Shown: in pieces, positions 45,501 to 53,019 of the stretch
How positions within the stretch are numbered: position 1 is the first letter of the stretch
How the letters are laid out: each line of letters starts with the position of its first letter
Source of the DNA: Saprospiraceae bacterium
GTDB taxonomy: Bacteria; Bacteroidota; Bacteroidia; Chitinophagales; Saprospiraceae
Direction: 5' to 3'
DNA length: 64,000 bases
Assembly (NCBI GenBank): GCA_013214355.1
Contig: JABSSL010000007.1
Location: 103,538-167,537, forward strand
Translations under genes and position numbers: made by a program
The notes under the pieces: model-generated
Databases searched by the model: none
Seen by the model: the letters and a program-made list of their open reading frames with translations, nothing else
Told to the model about the DNA's origin: nothing

Positions 45501-45787
45501 AATTTAGGAAGTACCCTATCCGACATTATCACCAAGGACAGCTATTTGAAACCATAGTTGACCTATTAATTGAGACTGAAAAGGGATGGGTGGTGATTCA
45601 GAATAGTAGTTATGCAGGTAGTGATAAGAACTTGGATAAAAAGACCATAGAATTAGCCAGCTGGTTTTACCTGGTAAGAGAAGCCATAACTGCAATATTT
45701 GGCACCCCCTCGATCCAGACCTTTGTGCACTTTGTACTCAGTGCAGATTGTTATGAATTAGAGGTTGCAAAAACTACCGCTTCCTAA
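42551..45787 (+). CDS. UvrD/AddA-like helicase with degenerate nuclease domain
   Basis: This 1078-residue cytosolic protein is a superfamily 1 helicase. Motifs in order: I AGAGSGKTYRL (about 9-19), Ia TTFTKKAAAEL, II LLMVDEFQDTSP, III WVGDPKQSIYGFRG, V LTYHKSKGLEWPVVI and VI EARLMYVGITRARDYL. The C-terminal part (about 970-1078) has the layout of the PD-(D/E)XK nuclease of AddA-like proteins, but the strand usually ending in IDxK reads VVIQNSSYAG. The lysine and its partner acid are missing, so cutting is probably lost. No AddB-like gene is adjacent. It follows dcd by 29 bp. Confidence 0.85.
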   Translation: MDNLKIISAGAGSGKTYRLTHEMVGLLKSGVRPSGIIATTFTKKAAAELQERVRVSLLEEGMTEAADELTNALIGTVHGLGVKLLRRFAFEAGVSPQVDIIADEDHQVMFNQSLATVLTEERVQAMEHLSDRLGLNKRDFYDWRKEVRLLTEVARSNNFSQAVLETSKQRSFDSFKAFLGKKTDQDAKTFLQALEQKLHEAIDAVDQNEDSTKKTSAALQTLKAIHRDLRLRGNIYWYEWVKIAKIGVGAKSREDVADLIDFARTHDTHPDFHQDIKAYIDQLFDIAIEALKEYQQYKNSRGLIDYTDMEVLINELLDNEAVKKILQEELDLLMVDEFQDTSPIQLEIFLKLSAFAKYSVWVGDPKQSIYGFRGAEPRLMQAIIQQIGIRPEDIQEYSWRSREDIVFATNALFTKAFSNLPKEQIALKPKRCKQAGPDSQNKESEPIEMGDALVHWHFQVEGEGRPPGKPWMENAIANTLKAWLDRGVLIQPKGSKTYRKAQLGDVAILCRSNAACQLMAEALHRAGIKAAIARNGLLQTAEAKLILACLKYILHPEDSLSVAEILLLAAEMPIQEIIEHRMDYLKAVGGEKHPVLWASEKELIAKLDRLRTQVEELSGAEILNMVLQELDLRRLIVSWGKTAQRLDNVDVLRRLALQYEEACNRLHSAASLGGMLLWLNDLENEQKDAQGSGEGPDAVQILTYHKSKGLEWPVVICHSLEGSLRADVWGMEIVAESEEVDLNDVLGNRWLRYWVNPYADQIRRTQLEERISESQAQKEQTEMALQEEARLMYVGITRARDYLVIPTGPKPTRWLNRVWHNGQGDFPTLEEATYESPWTWDGHYLNKETETFIYPRAFPSAELAESEIRFVEPAAGQQEHSIYRIDLKKDTPVSVSQVGQVVARHAYLKELRLVDDFDKYTLAKAIKAFHTADRLTYELELRQEMAEGIIGRFEVSEMIEMEGLVHAGTQWRNFVEHHFPAKQQFRKYPIRHYHQGQLFETIVDLLIETEKGWVVIQNSSYAGSDKNLDKKTIELASWFYLVREAITAIFGTPSIQTFVHFVLSADCYELEVAKTTAS

Positions 45788-45828
45788 TACGCTTCCATTC
45801 TGTTAACGAAAATAGGCTGTATAAATAG

Positions 45829-45850
45829 GTTTCAATTAGCCAATTGAAAC
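45829..45850. promoter_or_regulatory. 22-bp perfect palindrome upstream of lipoprotein gene
   Basis: GTTTCAATT / AATTGAAAC is a perfect 9-bp inverted repeat with a 4-nt spacer. It ends 21 bp before a perfect -7 box (45872), where a repressor or activator would touch the -33 region. Its small loop could equally form a hairpin after the helicase gene. Confidence 0.45.
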
Positions 45851-45871
45851 GATCGGATACTGCCAAAAACA

Positions 45872-45879
45872 TAGGTTTG
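45872..45879 (+). promoter_or_regulatory. -7 box of lipoprotein gene
   Basis: TAGGTTTG matches TAnnTTTG and lies 23 bp before the start codon at 45903. Confidence 0.5.
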
Positions 45880-45902
45880 CTGCAAACTAAATTCATCAAA
45901 AC

Positions 45903-46310
45903 ATGAAAAAATTGTTTGTCCTATTCTTTCTTTGGCCAGTTTTTACCTCTTGTGACTTTCAAGAGGAATCTAGTGGAATAGATCCGAATGTATTGCTTGG
46001 GGAGTGGATTTTAGATATGAGTCCGCATACAAGGGCCGATTCAAACTTTGCCCTGATGAACATCACCCATGTAGAAGAACACTCTTTTGAAGGGGAGTTT
46101 TATCGGGAGGGAGTACGGATTCAAAATGCTCACATCAATACGCAATTGGGCGTGCTATATGCAGCACTGGTATCTGAGGATGGTACAGGTACCTATAACA
46201 CCTCTTTCTACTATAAGGAAGGAGTCCTGTATGGGACAACGCATGCGGTAAATCGAAACTTCTTATCTGTGTGGATTGCTAAGAAAGCTAGGAAAGATGA
46301 TAATCCATGA
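45903..46310 (+). CDS. Small lipoprotein of unknown function
   Basis: This 135-residue protein has a lipoprotein signal with lipobox FTSC (Cys at about 17), then a short acidic linker. The body has beta-strand-like segments (LLGEWILDMSPHT, HVEEHSFEGEFYREGVR, FYYKEGVLYGTTHAV), like small lipocalin-type or beta-barrel sensor domains. No family is recognised. A perfect -7 box lies 23 bp upstream and a 22-bp palindrome before it, so it is probably a single regulated gene. Confidence 0.6.
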   Translation: MKKLFVLFFLWPVFTSCDFQEESSGIDPNVLLGEWILDMSPHTRADSNFALMNITHVEEHSFEGEFYREGVRIQNAHINTQLGVLYAALVSEDGTGTYNTSFYYKEGVLYGTTHAVNRNFLSVWIAKKARKDDNP

Positions 46311-46394
46311 ATGAAGACTGTTGCCCTATTTTTAAGACCAGTACTTTCATCTCACCTTCTAAATATCTCGCTCTCAGAGCTTGAAATACATTAG

Positions 46395-46425
46395 TTGATT
46401 TTTATAATCTATTTTTCTATATTTG
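46395..46425 (+). promoter_or_regulatory. Strong Bacteroidota promoter (TTG-N20-TAnnTTTG)
   Basis: TTG at 46395-46397 is followed by a 20-bp spacer and TATATTTG at 46418-46425, the consensus -33/-7 arrangement. Transcription would start near 46432 and read the small ORF at 46478, then the 46804 gene. Confidence 0.65.
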
Positions 46426-46477
46426 TCCGACTTAAACTCCTTCGTTTAATCCTCGTTGAGGTTCCCCGATTAATGTA

Positions 46478-46615
46478 ATGTTCTCCAAACCCAAGTCCGT
46501 TCGTAGTCTACCCAGATTTGTCACCTCTGACAGGTTAACTATGCTTATCAAGCAAAGCAGTAAAATTGAAACTTTGGGCCAAGTGCTTCGTATACTTGAA
46601 AAGTACACTGACTAA
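46478..46615 (+). CDS. Possible small ORF (45 residues)
   Basis: Not in the ORF track because of its length. From ATG 46478 it encodes 45 residues, MFSKPKSVRSLP followed by SKIETLGQVLRILEKYTD, a plausible amphipathic helix. It starts about 46 nt after the predicted start site of a strong promoter. The composition is protein-like, but no homologue is known to me. The alternative is that it is a chance ORF in a long leader for the 46804 gene. Confidence 0.4.
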   Translation: MFSKPKSVRSLPRFVTSDRLTMLIKQSSKIETLGQVLRILEKYTD

Positions 46616-46803
46616 ATCGTCGGCTTGCTGGCGTCTGACTACTCCACTTTCCATTGTACCAACTCTAACCCATTTCACTCAACACATTGCTATTGCATTG
46701 TATCAGTATGATCCCTTTGGAGGCAACTTAGGGATGCATATATTTTTCCGTGGTCTTTCAAAACCTAACATGAGAAACTATCATCCTTTAATTTCTATGA
46801 ACA

Positions 46804-47211
46804 ATGACAACACTAAAAACTGCTGAAACTACAGCGATTCAGCTTAAAAACTCTCCGATTATTACCGCCGAAGTAATCTTTGGCTCGCCCAAAAAGAACT
46901 GTGCAGGTATCGGCATTTGCAAAGTTAGCCCGGTAGACAATGCTACAACCGTAATGCCTTGCCGCAGTGTTCGAACTGAAATTGCTGGTGTAAGAAATAA
47001 CAGCTTGCGCCTACGCGTACCTATGGATGGTTTATGTGCCAATCTGATAGATCGCCAATTTCGTTTGGGTAAATTTAAGATGGAGGAAGCCTTTGAACTT
47101 CCTGCATGGTTGGTAGCGCAGTTGCAATTGCCAGCTTCGCATATCAAAGCAGGTAGCTATCCAGTAAAATTCGACGATCGATATATCGATATCCGGTTAA
47201 GACTGAGCTAG
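46804..47211 (+). CDS. Conserved protein with CxGxGxC motif, unknown function
   Basis: This 135-residue protein has no signal peptide. It contains IFGSPKKNCAGIGICKV (about residues 26-42), a compact Cys-rich motif, and another Cys at MPCRS. I recall similar short proteins from other Bacteroidota, always hypothetical. The C-terminal half is LVAQLQLPASHIKAGSYPVKFDDRYIDIRL-like and may be a small beta domain. It could bind a metal through the Cys residues. It is preceded by a leader of about 370 nt from the promoter at 46395. Confidence 0.6.
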   Translation: MTTLKTAETTAIQLKNSPIITAEVIFGSPKKNCAGIGICKVSPVDNATTVMPCRSVRTEIAGVRNNSLRLRVPMDGLCANLIDRQFRLGKFKMEEAFELPAWLVAQLQLPASHIKAGSYPVKFDDRYIDIRLRLS

Positions 47212-47860
47212 TTGCCGAGAAGACTGTACTGATCTTACTGAATGGAACTCGAGTAACTGTCGAAGTTCTGAACAATTATTCTAGAGTGATTTTGTCCTCT
47301 TGGAGTGCTATCAGGATATGCAAAATTTGTCCGTAGCATGCATCCAAAAGACATGTAATTAAGGGAGCTAAAGTGCTCTACATACATACCAAAATATCAA
47401 AGAATAGACAGTATTAAGCACCTCCAATTTCCGGCATTGAAGTTGGAGGTAGGAAGGTCAAACGGATAAGAGTAGTGCTATCTTTTATCCCACTTTACCT
47501 TCTTCTTACAGGTGATTCGCCAGTGTTTGCTCTTTCACAACTTTTCATTTAAGCATACATTACCCTTTGAGTGAGCACTGGCGGTTCCTGCATCTTTACG
47601 CAGAGGACTTTTTTCTCCTATTGTCGCACTGCTTAAGGTAAGGCTATCCGGGGCCCAGACGGGTACACCAGGCAGATACATGCTTTGTCTGATATAAACA
47701 GGACCCTTACGTTAATCTATTATTATCTCTTTGTCAGGATAACATCATGCCTTCCTCTTTTATCCGATTAAATGTTAAACCTGTCTAAAAGCAAGTTCCC
47801 ACACTTGTAGATTGTTCCTATTGCTTGTAATTTTAGGGGACATAAAAACCAGATCAAGCT
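47212..47860. other. Noncoding gap with hairpins
   Basis: No gene is seen in 649 bp. Two palindromes stand out: ACCTCCAATTTC / GAAGTTGGAGGT (47420-47450, 11 of 12 pairs) and CGCCAGTGTTTGCTC / GAGTGAGCACTGGCG (47518-47532 / 47569-47583, 12 of 15 pairs). A -7-like TAATTTTA lies near 47829 upstream of the next gene. Confidence 0.45.
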
Positions 47861-48658
47861 ATGAAAAACAAATCTACAAGAAGCTTTCCAGTGCTCCTTA
47901 TGGGGGCCTTTCTCTGTTCCACTTTATTCCTCAGTTCGTGTTTCACCCCGAAACCAGTGGTTCGTGTAGAACCGATGGAGGAAGATGTACGCTGGCAGTA
48001 TGGCCAAGCCTTCGCTCGGCAGCAATCTAATGACCTAGAAGTACAAGCCGCTTACAACGGAAATAATCGTGAATACCTTTTCTTTGATGTAGAAGTGACG
48101 AATTTTGGAGAAGAAGAAGTACTAGTTGATCCTAAACAGTTTTACCTGGAAGTTAAGGGTATGAAGATGCGAGCGGCTGACCCGGAGGTAATGCTCTTGG
48201 GCTTGGATATGGACGCCTCCAGAAGAGAGGCGAATTCAAAGAATGCGGCAGTGGCTATAGGTGTGGCTGCGGTGGCGGCTACGGCTGCGATTATCGCGAC
48301 TTCGGATGGAAATGGAAATTCAAACGCTTCCAATAACAACAATGCTAGCGGCAATAGCTTTGATGGTGGATATAACAATTTGGATTTAGCCGTGGACTTG
48401 GTTTCAATCGTCCCCAATTTAATGATTGATCTTTCTGCTCCAAGAGCAGTGGAAGAATTCCCTCCTGTTAATCCACAGGACCGTAACTTTTGGACGGATT
48501 TCACTTTACGTAAAACTACCTTAAGACAAGGTGAACGGGTTAGTGGAAAGGTTCTTTTCCGAACCCTTGATTTAGATGATCGATTCCAGATGGTACTACC
48601 GGTCGAGTCTTCAACCTTTAGAATGCAGTTTAAGCGGTTGTTGTTTCAACCACGTTAA
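47861..48658 (+). CDS. Lipoprotein of unknown function
   Basis: This 265-residue protein has a lipoprotein signal with lipobox LSSC (about residue 27). Residues 55-110 form a beta-sandwich-like segment (YLFFDVEVTNFGEEEVLVDPKQF), a hydrophobic alanine-rich segment (about 128-147, VAIGVAAVAATAAIIA) follows, and then a low-complexity Asn/Gly/Ser linker before a beta-rich C-terminus with VSGKVLFRTLDLDDRFQMVLPV. I do not recognise the family. It may share its transcript with the methyltransferase 20 bp downstream. Confidence 0.6.
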   Translation: MKNKSTRSFPVLLMGAFLCSTLFLSSCFTPKPVVRVEPMEEDVRWQYGQAFARQQSNDLEVQAAYNGNNREYLFFDVEVTNFGEEEVLVDPKQFYLEVKGMKMRAADPEVMLLGLDMDASRREANSKNAAVAIGVAAVAATAAIIATSDGNGNSNASNNNNASGNSFDGGYNNLDLAVDLVSIVPNLMIDLSAPRAVEEFPPVNPQDRNFWTDFTLRKTTLRQGERVSGKVLFRTLDLDDRFQMVLPVESSTFRMQFKRLLFQPR

Positions 48659-48678
48659 GAGGATGTGTATATTGAGGC

Positions 48679-49635
48679 ATGTATCAATTGGTTAATTGCC
48701 TAGCCCCTTTCCTGGAGCGACAAGCTTACTTGGTTTTGGATGGGGGCTTGGCTAGCGAATTAGAACACCTTGGCATGGATCTCAACGATCCACTTTGGTC
48801 GGCCAAGGTCTTGCTGGAGCAGCCCGACGCCATTGCGGCAGTGCATCGTGCTTATCTCGAGGCCGGCGCGGATTTGATTACTACTGCCTCCTATCAGGCT
48901 TCTTACCCAGGCCTAGCCAACAGAGGTTTAGAGGATGCTGCCATTGGACAATTATTGCGGGACAGCGTTTACTTGGCTAAGACGGTGCGCAATGAATACC
49001 TCCAATCTATAGAACAAGACAGTGAACGTATTAGACCGCTCGTGGCAGCTTCTGTAGGCCCTTACGGTGCCTTTTTAGCTGATGGATCGGAATATACGGG
49101 ACAATATGGTGTAAGTCGTCAAACCCTATATGATTTTCATCGTCCTCGTTTAGCACAGCTAGTGGCGGCAGAACCAGATATCCTAGCGATTGAAACAATC
49201 CCCTGTCTAGAAGAGGCGGAAGTGCTTCTAGCGCTATTAGCAGAATTCCCACAACAACCGGCCCTACTCAGTTATAGTTGTAGAGATGGCAAACACATCT
49301 CCAGCGGCGAACCTTTCAAAGAAGCCGTAAAACTAGTTCTAGGTTGTTCGCAAATCCTTGCGGTGGGCATCAACTGTACGGCCCCGCAATGGATTGGCTC
49401 ACTTTTAGAGGAGGTGTGTGATGAAGTAAAAATTCCCTTGTTGGTATACCCCAATCGGGGAGAAGCTTGGGATCCAAATAAAAAATGCTGGATCCCTGGC
49501 AGTGCTGGAGTGAGCCTAGCTGATCAGGTAGCAACTTGGTACAGCCTGGGCGCTCAGCTTATCGGGGGCTGTTGCCGGGTACGTCCCGTCGATATTACCG
49601 CAATCCGAACAGCTTTAGCTCCTATTCAACCTTAA
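48679..49635 (+). CDS. mmuM: Homocysteine S-methyltransferase
   Basis: This 318-residue cytosolic enzyme transfers a methyl group from S-methylmethionine or S-adenosylmethionine to homocysteine, making methionine. Markers are the start LDGGLASELE, EAGADLITTASYQASYPG, and zinc-binding Cys residues in GINCTAP and the end GGCCRV. The length suits MmuM, not the larger MetH domain. It overlaps the convergent sulfatase gene by 14 bp at its end. The exact methyl donor is not determined from sequence. Confidence 0.88.
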   Translation: MYQLVNCLAPFLERQAYLVLDGGLASELEHLGMDLNDPLWSAKVLLEQPDAIAAVHRAYLEAGADLITTASYQASYPGLANRGLEDAAIGQLLRDSVYLAKTVRNEYLQSIEQDSERIRPLVAASVGPYGAFLADGSEYTGQYGVSRQTLYDFHRPRLAQLVAAEPDILAIETIPCLEEAEVLLALLAEFPQQPALLSYSCRDGKHISSGEPFKEAVKLVLGCSQILAVGINCTAPQWIGSLLEEVCDEVKIPLLVYPNRGEAWDPNKKCWIPGSAGVSLADQVATWYSLGAQLIGGCCRVRPVDITAIRTALAPIQP

Positions 49636-51088
49636 TCCTGGCTTCAAAGGGGAAGACGGTTGATTCTTCTCTGGCATTTACCATGATCTCAGCCATTTCT
49701 GCGACAATCTCAGGATGATCCGCAGCTAGATCGTTTTCTTCTCCGATATCTGTAGAGATATCATACAATTCTATGCTCCGTTGAGGGTTTTTAAATATAT
49801 CGTATTTGACGGCTTTCCATTTCCCTTTTCGTACCGCTTGTCGCCCTCCTCTTTCATGAAACTCCCAATACAGGTACTCGTGTTGTGTTTGTTCCTGACC
49901 TAAAAGTGTTGGTAAGAAGGAAAGGCCGTCTATGTCTGATTCCGCCGATAAGCCAGCTACTTCACAGAAGGTGGGGTAGAGGTCCCAAAAGGCGGATAAG
50001 TGATCACTTGAACTTCCAGGGGCTACCTTACTCGGCCAGTAGGCGATGGTAGGTACGCGAATACCTCCTTCATACAAATCCCTTTTATAACCTTTCATTG
50101 GACCATTACTGTCAAAATAATCTGGATCTGCACCCGCTTCCAGGTGTGGCCCATTGTCTGAAGAAAAGATAATCAGGGTGTTTTCTGCAATCCCCAAGGC
50201 TTCCAGCTGTGCGCTAATCTCTCCGACTTGATCATCCAATAAATTGACCATGGCCGCAAAGGCGGCGTGGCCTTCGGGTTGCGAGCCATAGGGACCGCGT
50301 CTGTATCTTTCTCCATCATCTCTTCCTTCGTAGGATTTTTCTGGGTCGTATTTTCCACGATGCTTTTCCATATAAGCGGATGGAGCGAATAACTCTGCAT
50401 GCGGAATCACGGAAGGATAATAGAGGAAAAAGCTTGTGTCCTTATTGGCCTCGATGAATGCTAAGGCTTCCTCATGGATCAGATTTGGCGCGTAAATGCC
50501 TTCCTGCTTACCCTCATTCTCCGCTAGCATTAACTTATCCTGATTGTTCCAGAGGTGGTAGGGATAATAATTGTGAGCTAAGGTTTGACAAAGGTAGCCG
50601 AAGAAGGTGTCAAAGCCTTGATTTTCTGGCGCTCCTTCTGAGCCAGGACCACCAAGGCCCCATTTGCCAAAGGCCCCAGTGACATAGCCTCCCTCTTTCA
50701 GTTTTTCGGCAATGGTAATACTTTCACTGGGTAGGGGTTGTTGCCCTTCTGGTGGAGTTCGCTTGTTACCTCTGATAGGAGTATGACCGGTATGCAGACC
50801 CGTCATCAGACTGGAGCGCGATGGAGCACACACGGTAGTCCCCGCATAATGTTGTGTAAGCATCAACCCCCCTCTGGCCAAAGCATCTAAGTGTGGCGTT
50901 TGAAATCGTTGTTGACCAAAAACACCAATATCTCCATAGCCTAGGTCATCTGCTAAAATGTAAATGATATTGGGTTTGGAAGGGGACTGGGACGCTGTTT
51001 CATCCTTTGGAGAAGGGGACTGGCAACTGAAGCATGCCAATAGAAAGATGGATCCCAATAGTGGAAGCTTTGGAAGGTACTTGTACAT
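49622..51088 (-). CDS. Sulfatase (arylsulfatase type), lipoprotein
   Basis: This 488-residue protein has a lipoprotein signal with the lipobox Cys near residue 22 (LLACFSCQS). The sulfatase domain shows the start ILADDLGYGDIGV with paired metal Asp residues and the Cys-type formylglycine signature CAPSRSSLMTG. FSSDNGPH near residue 310 supplies further metal ligands. It hydrolyses sulfate esters of carbohydrates, as in use of sulfated algal polysaccharides. The Cys must be modified by a formylglycine-generating enzyme outside this window. It is a single gene convergent with mmuM. Confidence 0.93.
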   Translation of the reverse strand: MYKYLPKLPLLGSIFLLACFSCQSPSPKDETASQSPSKPNIIYILADDLGYGDIGVFGQQRFQTPHLDALARGGLMLTQHYAGTTVCAPSRSSLMTGLHTGHTPIRGNKRTPPEGQQPLPSESITIAEKLKEGGYVTGAFGKWGLGGPGSEGAPENQGFDTFFGYLCQTLAHNYYPYHLWNNQDKLMLAENEGKQEGIYAPNLIHEEALAFIEANKDTSFFLYYPSVIPHAELFAPSAYMEKHRGKYDPEKSYEGRDDGERYRRGPYGSQPEGHAAFAAMVNLLDDQVGEISAQLEALGIAENTLIIFSSDNGPHLEAGADPDYFDSNGPMKGYKRDLYEGGIRVPTIAYWPSKVAPGSSSDHLSAFWDLYPTFCEVAGLSAESDIDGLSFLPTLLGQEQTQHEYLYWEFHERGGRQAVRKGKWKAVKYDIFKNPQRSIELYDISTDIGEENDLAADHPEIVAEMAEIMVNAREESTVFPFEARIKVE

Positions 51089-51257
51089 GGTTTTTCATTT
51101 TGCTAAACGGCTTACAAGTTACTACGGTAGATCGGAATTGCCAATGAAGCGAGGAAAAATTACCTTTACTTACTGGGCTTGTAATTTGCTCTCCACTGAC
51201 CAGAAACGATTATTGGCCTTTAAACTGAAATAGATTTCAATCAAAAGAAACAGCTAT

Positions 51258-52021
51258 ATGGATATTTTCAACTTAGATGGTAAGGTGGCGCTCGTAACGG
51301 GAGGGAACAGTGGGATTGGTTTAGCTTATGCCAAAGGATTGGTAAAGGCAGGGGCGCGGGTGGCTCTTTGGGGGAGGAATAAGGATAAAAATATGGCGGC
51401 AGTTACAGCCTTGGAAGCACTCGATGGAGAGGCAGCGGCCTTCGTTTGTGATATAACCGAACAGACGCAAGTTGATACCGCTTTCGCCGCTACCCTGGCA
51501 CATTTTGGCCAAGTGGATATCTGTTTTGCCAATGCCGGAGGGGGAGGGCCCCGCGGGATGTTGCATCAGATTAGTGATGCGGATTGGCAAGGAATCTTAG
51601 ATCTGAATTTGAATAGTGTGGTGTATACCTATCGGAAGGTCATTGCCCATCTATTGGAACGGAAAGCACCTGGAAAGCTTATTGTCACCTCTTCTGTGGC
51701 GGGCTTGATGGGAATGGGATATGCCTCAGGATATGCCACGACGAAGGCTGCGGTGCTGGGATTGACTCGAGCTTTAGCAGTGGAATTGGGGCGTAATAAC
51801 ATTCAGGTGAATGCCATTCTTCCAGGCTATGTAGAAACGGAATGTCGATAAAAACGCCTCCAGTCTTTAAGGAGGCCGTCCTGCGAAGATCTGTTTCAGG
51901 ACAGTTTGGAACCTTGGAACAGATGGAGGGTATTGCGGTGTTCTTGGCTTCCTCAGCCAGCGATTTTATGACAGGGCAGAATATCGTTTTAGATGGTGGG
52001 CATACGGTACATCCGATGTAG
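51258..52021 (+). pseudogene. SDR oxidoreductase interrupted by a -1 frameshift
   Basis: The track ORF (51258-51851, 197 residues) has the SDR features VTGGNSGIG and ANAGGG, and the catalytic YATTK after Ser (VTSSVAG), but ends at GYVETECR just before the usual tail. A second frame from ATG 51842 (59 residues to 52021) encodes that tail: MSIKTPPVFKEAVL, then GIAVFLASSASDFMTGQNIV and LDGGHTV. Restoring one A before TGTCG would give one 257-residue protein with GYVETEMS. The break may be a real mutation or a sequencing error in an A-run. Confidence 0.8.
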
Positions 52022-52027
52022 GATAAT

Positions 52028-52065
52028 TCTACCTCACCGGGTGACTAGTGACCCGGTGAGGTAGA
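52028..52065. terminator. Hairpin between convergent SDR and DUF4097 genes
   Basis: TCTACCTCACCGGGT / ACCCGGTGAGGTAGA is a perfect 15-bp inverted repeat with an 8-nt loop. It lies 7 bp after the SDR stop and 11 bp before the end of the minus-strand gene, and could terminate both. No long U-run follows. Confidence 0.7.
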
Positions 52066-52075
52066 CGGAAAACTA

Positions 52076-52750
52076 CTACTTACTTATCTTGGCAGTACCA
52101 CTTCCGGTAGATACTTGAATCTTAGTACCTGAAGTGCCAAAGCTTTTTGTTTTTCTGATCATGTTGTTGTTTCTTCCCCCCCGCTCAATTACTTCCTCTT
52201 TATCGAAGGAAAAAGGGGCGCTAATATTTCCACTCTTTTCACCACATTGCATAACCAGTTCTCCATTGAATTTGAAGCCATTCATTTCGAGACTGGAGTT
52301 ACCAGATCCAGTGTTCAGCTTCATGAAGCCTTCGAAATTTTCAAAACGATAATTCCCACTTCCGGTATTTGAGAATAATTCTATATCAACATCTTCTACC
52401 TCCACATTCCCGGAGGCAGTGTTAGTTCGAATCATAATATCGTTAGGGACTTTCAGTGTCCAGGAAGAAGCCTCGTTCATTCGGCGAGATTTAGATTTCT
52501 CTTTGATTTTTAGCTTTCCGTTGTTATTTGTGATGGATACTTGTACTTGATCGGAATCGTATTCTCCATCTAATAGTACCTGTCCGTTAGAACTAGCTCC
52601 AATCTCAATATTGCCGGAGATGACATCTAGCTCGATCTTTTGGATGTTGTTGTATGACTTTTGGATCGTCTTTGTTTGGGCAAAGGTAAATTGAATACTG
52701 ACTAGCAAAATAGCTATTGGTAAAAGCGATTGTTGAAGTTTCATATGCAT
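52076..52750 (-). CDS. Exported DUF4097/head-GIN-type beta-helix protein
   Basis: This 224-residue protein has a signal peptide (about 1-24, ending FTFAQ). The body has repeated beta-strand turns such as DVISGNIEIGASSNGQVL, GSGNYRFENFEGF and GSGNSSLEM, with repeated (S/T)GSGN turns, typical of DUF4097 or head-GIN-type beta-helices. These proteins are associated with the envelope, but their role is unknown. Two TGTTC-N6-GAACA-like sites and a sigma-54 promoter lie upstream, the same arrangement as before the permease at 30657. Confidence 0.78.
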   Translation of the reverse strand: MHMKLQQSLLPIAILLVSIQFTFAQTKTIQKSYNNIQKIELDVISGNIEIGASSNGQVLLDGEYDSDQVQVSITNNNGKLKIKEKSKSRRMNEASSWTLKVPNDIMIRTNTASGNVEVEDVDIELFSNTGSGNYRFENFEGFMKLNTGSGNSSLEMNGFKFNGELVMQCGEKSGNISAPFSFDKEEVIERGGRNNNMIRKTKSFGTSGTKIQVSTGSGTAKISK

Positions 52751-52780
52751 TTTTGTTGTTTGCTGTATATGAAATCAATG

Positions 52781-52796
52781 TGCCAAAGCCATGCCA
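52781..52796 (-). promoter_or_regulatory. Sigma-54 promoter of DUF4097 gene
   Basis: On the minus strand TGGCATGGCTTTGGCA has the -24 GG and -12 GC of sigma-54 promoters at the right spacing. It lies 31 bp before the start codon at 52750. Confidence 0.65.
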
Positions 52797-52862
52797 AAGG
52801 AGGGTTTTTGTTGTAATATTCTGATAAATAATGTGTTAGGTTGAGTCGCTTCCTCAGGGCAC

Positions 52863-52878
52863 TGTTCGAATGTGGACA
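52863..52878 (-). promoter_or_regulatory. Activator site 1 upstream of DUF4097 gene
   Basis: TGTTCGAATGTGGACA (read on the + strand) is a TGTTC-N6-GAACA palindrome with one mismatch. It is 67 bp from the -24 element, nearly the same as for the permease. Confidence 0.6.
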
Positions 52879-52883
52879 GAATC

Positions 52884-52899
52884 TGTACGATAGTGAACA
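52884..52899 (-). promoter_or_regulatory. Activator site 2 upstream of DUF4097 gene
   Basis: TGTACGATAGTGAACA is the second TGTTC-N6-GAACA-like site, with one mismatch. It starts 21 bp from site 1, the same spacing as at the permease locus. Confidence 0.6.
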
Positions 52900-52920
52900 A
52901 ATCGATTCGGTTGAGAAAGC

Positions 52921-52964
52921 AATAAAAAAGAAACCCGAATCTAGGAGTAATCCTAAATTCGGGT
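52921..52964 (-). terminator. Intrinsic terminator of asnS
   Basis: The minus-strand RNA forms ACCCGAATTTAGGA / TCCTAGATTCGGGT (14 pairs with one G-U) around a 4-nt loop, followed by a U-rich run. It lies about 56 bp after the asnS stop codon. Confidence 0.85.
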
Positions 52965-53019
52965 CACGATAAGTCCTTTATCATGTAATCTGTTCGGGTA
53001 TATTCCCGACTAGATTAGA

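Noticed and set aside
46566-46826. 86-codon ORF on the + strand
   Set aside because: It overlaps the start of the 46804 gene in another frame and the small ORF at 46478 fits the promoter better.
47518-47583. Attachment site or origin suggested by a long imperfect palindrome
   Set aside because: There is no integrase, DnaA-box cluster or replication gene nearby, so a simple hairpin is the most that can be supported.
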